Part shown: positions 6,278-8,184 of the stretch, piece after piece
How the letters are laid out: each line of letters begins with the position of its first letter
How positions within the stretch are numbered: position 1 is the stretch's first letter
Origin: Bacillota bacterium
Lineage (GTDB): Bacteria > Bacillota > Bacilli > Tumebacillales > Effusibacillaceae
Length of the DNA: 8,184 nucleotides
Direction: 5' to 3'
Assembly: GCA_020059765.1 (NCBI GenBank)
Contig: JAGVBM010000324.1
Coordinates: 1-8,184 of the forward strand
Position numbers and translations under genes: made by a program
Notes under the pieces: generated by a model
The model's database searches: none
Told to the model about the DNA's origin: nothing
The model's input: the letters and a program-made list of their open reading frames with translations, nothing else

Positions 6278-7029
6278 ACCGAGAGCGATACGGATTGTTG
6301 CGCAGGTTTCTGCAGTCCCCGTTTGCCCATTTGATGCCGTACACGGCGGCCAACCGGCAGGAAGAAATGCAGGCGCAGGCGTTTTTGCGGCATTTGTTGA
6401 AAGAAGCGCGGCGGGAGGAAGCATGGGATGCTCCCCTGGCTGAAACCCGATTTGTGGTGATCGATACGGAAACGACCGGCTTTCAACCGAAAACCGATGC
6501 CATCATATCTGTCGGGGCGGTTGAAATGTCGGGCGATCGGGTAAACCTGGAGCAGATCTTCCATTCCTATGTACATCCCGACCCCTTTCAAACGGTGCCG
6601 AAAGTGATTATGGAACTGACCGGAATTCGCGATGAAGATCTGGCATCCGCTCCTCGCCTGGAGGAAGTGCTGCAGGACTTGCTGCATTTTCTGAAAGACT
6701 CTGTCTTGATCATGCATCATGCGGATCACGATGTTCAGTTCATGAATGCCGGTTTGCAGCGAACATCGGGATTGCAATTGACACACCGTGTACTGGACAC
6801 TTGCGATGTGGCCAACTGGTTATACGCCTGCCCGGCTTCCGTCAGTTTGGACGATTTGTTGCATCAGCACGGCATTCCTGTGGAAGGCCGTCACACCGCG
6901 CTTGGCGACGCGAAAATGACCGCCAGTCTTTGGCAAAAAATGCTGCAGGAGGTCCAACAAAGGGACATTTTCACAGTCGGCGAGTTATTTGAGAGCGTCG
7001 TTTTGGCAAAACGTCTCTCCAAGCGATAA
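6274..7029 (+). CDS. DEDDh 3'-5' exonuclease (DnaQ-like)
   Basis: 251 residues. The exonuclease domain (about 58-225) has all five catalytic residues: Asp64 and Glu66 in VIDTETTGF, Asp153 in HHADHDVQFMN, and His207 and Asp212 in RHTALGDA. The final His-x4-Asp makes it a DEDDh nuclease of the polymerase III epsilon/RNase T type. A basic, helical N-terminal extension of about 57 residues and a C-terminal tail lie outside the domain. The ATG overlaps the stop of the upstream gene (ATGA at 6274-6277), so the two are probably translationally coupled and work together. It is too small to be the PolC replicase and lacks a polymerase partner, so a replication-proofreading role is unlikely. The substrate may be small RNA, DNA or an oligonucleotide product of its neighbour; that is inference. 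Confidence 0.9.
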   Translation: MNRERYGLLRRFLQSPFAHLMPYTAANRQEEMQAQAFLRHLLKEARREEAWDAPLAETRFVVIDTETTGFQPKTDAIISVGAVEMSGDRVNLEQIFHSYVHPDPFQTVPKVIMELTGIRDEDLASAPRLEEVLQDLLHFLKDSVLIMHHADHDVQFMNAGLQRTSGLQLTHRVLDTCDVANWLYACPASVSLDDLLHQHGIPVEGRHTALGDAKMTASLWQKMLQEVQQRDIFTVGELFESVVLAKRLSKR

Positions 7030-7057
7030 TGTCAGCATGATGTTTTTGGAGCAGGAT

Positions 7058-7121
7058 AAGCCATTCCCTTCTCACTGAAGTCACGATGAGGCTTCAGAAT
7101 AGGGGATGGCTTTCAGTTTTT
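7058..7121 (+). terminator. Rho-independent terminator after the amt-DUF294-exonuclease unit
   Basis: AAGCCAT-t-CCC (7058-7068) pairs with GGGATGGCTT (7103-7112) with one bulged T, and inside it CTGAAG (7075-7080) pairs with CTTCAG (7092-7097). The long hairpin is followed by TTCAGTTTTT on the plus strand. On the minus strand the sequence after the stem is not T-rich, so for the convergent Gln-rich gene it would be weak at best. Confidence 0.75.
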
Positions 7122-7124
7122 CGG

Positions 7125-7979
7125 TTACTTTTTCCGCTGCAAGGCGTTCATCAATTGCAGTTCCTGCAGCATTTGCATTAGATCGACTCCTTGTGTTTGA
7201 CCCTGTCCTGTTTCGTATGCTTGCTGGCCGTCCTGTTTCTGTTGTCGGAACTGGGGCTGCAGTGGCTGCGGATTTTGATGATACTGGTTTCCTTGCTGCT
7301 CTTGGTTGCCTTGCTGAGATTGGTTGATCTGATTCATGATTTGACTGAGCTGCAGCAATTTGATGAATTCATTTATATCCTTATCCTTTATTAGATCCAG
7401 TAAGGCAATTTGCTGTAGGGTCGGTTGCTGAAATGGCTGCTGTTGCTGCTGTTGCTGCAATACCATCATCTTCAGCAACAAATCTTGATCGCATGCCTGA
7501 TTGTTCTGGATTTGGGTAGTGGCGTTGGCAGCGGTTTGCATCTGCACGGATTCAGCTTGAATTGGCGCGGGTTGTGGTACGCGCTGGATGGATTGAGATT
7601 GTCTCTGATCCTTTTGTTGGGTCGCCAGCTGCTGATTGGAACCGGCTTGTTGCTGGCCGTTTAGTTTATTCAGGATGCGGTTGACATGATCTGCATTTTG
7701 CTGGTCGGTGAATACTAAGGCTTCTTGTGAGCCGACATCCACGACAAAAAAGTTGCCGGATCCAAAGCTGTCTTCCAATTCGATGGCTCCTTTGGCACTT
7801 TCCAATTCGTTTTGTTCTTTTGTGCTCAAAGACAATTTGGGAATCGACTGCAAAAGAGTGACCGTATCCTGTTGGGACAATTGGGCTTGTTTCAAGGCGC
7901 TTACAATGGAATCGTGTATCAAAGCATATAAAGGAAGGGAAAATGATTGGCAGGTCCGCTGCATAAGATCTTGTGACAT
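7125..7979 (-). CDS. Gln-rich low-complexity protein, unknown function
   Basis: 284 residues, family not recognised. The N-terminal part (1-107) looks folded: a helix-rich segment (LPLYALIHDSIVSALKQAQ) and a strand-like segment NFFVVDVGSQEALVFTD near 76-92. Residues 109-284 contain about 56 Gln in 176 positions with Asn, Pro and Met, including seven Gln in a row at 175-181. Two leucine-rich helical islands interrupt it (about 189-219, IALLDLIKDKDINEFIKLLQ; and 265-281, VDLMQMLQELQLMNALQ), and it ends QRKK. There is no signal peptide or membrane helix. The start is the ATG at 7979 with GGAGG (minus strand, 7990-7986) 6 nt away; extending to 8003 would put the ribosome site inside the gene. Gln-rich tails occur in spore-coat and matrix proteins, so a structural or spore role is possible but not shown. 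Confidence 0.8.
   Translation of the reverse strand: MSQDLMQRTCQSFSLPLYALIHDSIVSALKQAQLSQQDTVTLLQSIPKLSLSTKEQNELESAKGAIELEDSFGSGNFFVVDVGSQEALVFTDQQNADHVNRILNKLNGQQQAGSNQQLATQQKDQRQSQSIQRVPQPAPIQAESVQMQTAANATTQIQNNQACDQDLLLKMMVLQQQQQQQPFQQPTLQQIALLDLIKDKDINEFIKLLQLSQIMNQINQSQQGNQEQQGNQYHQNPQPLQPQFRQQKQDGQQAYETGQGQTQGVDLMQMLQELQLMNALQRKK
7437..7457 (-). repeat. CAG/CAA tract coding for seven consecutive Gln
   Basis: Read on the minus strand this is CAG CAA CAG CAG CAA CAG CAG, a short trinucleotide-like tract inside the Gln-rich gene (residues 175-181). Mixed CAG/CAA codons suggest selection for glutamine rather than a recent pure slippage expansion, though length variation between strains is possible. 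Confidence 0.85.
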
Positions 7980-8060
7980 GATGTACCTCCTAGTCATCCG
8001 CATACATATTTGTTGTTAGATTTCCCTTGCGACAAACGGATCATTCTCAATTGCACTCAA

Positions 8061-8089
8061 TTGCGAATTAGAAAGAGATGGAATATAAT
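8061..8089 (+). promoter_or_regulatory. Near-consensus sigma-A promoter of the last gene
   Basis: TTGCGA (8061-8066), a 17-nt spacer and a perfect TATAAT (8084-8089). Transcription would start near 8096, inside the tandem dyads that follow, so a protein bound there would block it. Confidence 0.75.
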
Positions 8090-8121
8090 TTGAGTAGTCA
8101 CTCAATTGAGTGAGCACTCAA
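8090..8121 (+). promoter_or_regulatory. Two tandem TTGAGT-N4-ACTCAA operators
   Basis: Two adjacent 16-bp dyads, TTGAGTAGTCACTCAA (8090-8105) and TTGAGTGAGCACTCAA (8106-8121), together form a 32-bp palindrome with only two mismatched pairs. They start one base after the -10 hexamer's core and cover the expected start of transcription. Related half sites, CTCAATTGC at 8046-8054 and 8056-8064, reach into the -35. The form fits TetR-family autorepression. Confidence 0.7.
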
Positions 8122-8137
8122 TTCTGGAGGTAGCTGA

Positions 8138-8184
8138 ATGACAGACCAACTCAAGCCTCAGAATCAGATAGAAACTGATTTCCA
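8138..8184 (+). CDS. Start of a gene cut by the window end, unknown
   Basis: ATG 8138 is preceded by GGAGG (8126-8130) with 7-nt spacing and by a near-consensus promoter. Only 15 codons are visible (MTDQLKPQNQIETDF), too few to name a family. The tandem dyad operator over its promoter suggests a tightly repressed unit, for example a TetR-type regulator or an efflux pump, but this rests on the operator alone. Confidence 0.65.
   Translation, partial: MTDQLKPQNQIETDF

Noticed and set aside
6151..6786. Minus-strand frame of 211 codons across the DUF294-exonuclease junction
   Set aside because: It spans two well-supported plus-strand genes and has no recognisable domain.
7191..7664. Leu-rich plus-strand frames that look like membrane proteins
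   Set aside because: They are complements of the Gln codons of the minus-strand gene (CAG/CAA read as CTG/TTG), with no ribosome sites.

Overview
The window looks like chromosomal DNA of a Gram-positive, endospore-former-type Bacillota. The best guess is Bacillales or the Alicyclobacillaceae group (Effusibacillus- or Tumebacillus-like), but this is inferred from gene content and not proven. The reasons are strong AGGAGG-type ribosome binding sites, GTG starts, tRNA genes with encoded CCA, a complete staphylococcal-type NreABC system, a GlnR/TnrA-type MerR regulator with a matching TGTNA-N7-TNACA operator, and intrinsic terminators after nearly every unit.

Layout. (1) 23-238: tRNA-Phe(GAA) and tRNA-Cys(GCA), the end of a tRNA cluster, closed by a strong terminator. 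(2) 241-382: an unusual leader with a 14-bp inverted repeat that could form a pseudoknot, then nreA (GAF nitrate sensor), nreB (PAS/Fe-S oxygen-sensing histidine kinase) and nreC (LuxR-type response regulator), ending at a terminator at 2705-2736. (3) 2760-3320: a single-gene unit for a GlnR/TnrA-like regulator with its own box just downstream of the -10, ending at a terminator. (4) 3336-7121: a unit preceded by two GlnR/TnrA-like boxes. It holds a 57-codon small ORF, an ammonium transporter (amt), a stand-alone DUF294 nucleotidyltransferase and a DEDDh exonuclease, with a terminator at the end. (5) 7125-7979, minus strand: a Gln-rich low-complexity protein that I do not recognise. (6) 8046-8184: a near-consensus promoter followed by two tandem dyad operators and the first 15 codons of a gene cut by the window end.

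How the parts fit. The core of the window concerns inorganic nitrogen. NreA/B/C senses nitrate and lack of oxygen and would switch on nitrate/nitrite respiration genes. The GlnR/TnrA-like protein would report glutamine status and, from the boxes seen, control itself and the ammonium-transport unit. The most interesting part is that unit. No PII (GlnK) gene is visible beside amt. Instead there is a nucleotidyltransferase-fold protein of the superfamily that includes GlnD, translationally coupled to a 3'-5' exonuclease. This suggests a poorly understood transporter-linked nucleotidyl-transfer/removal module. The Gln-rich protein and the double-dyad operator next to it are separate curiosities.
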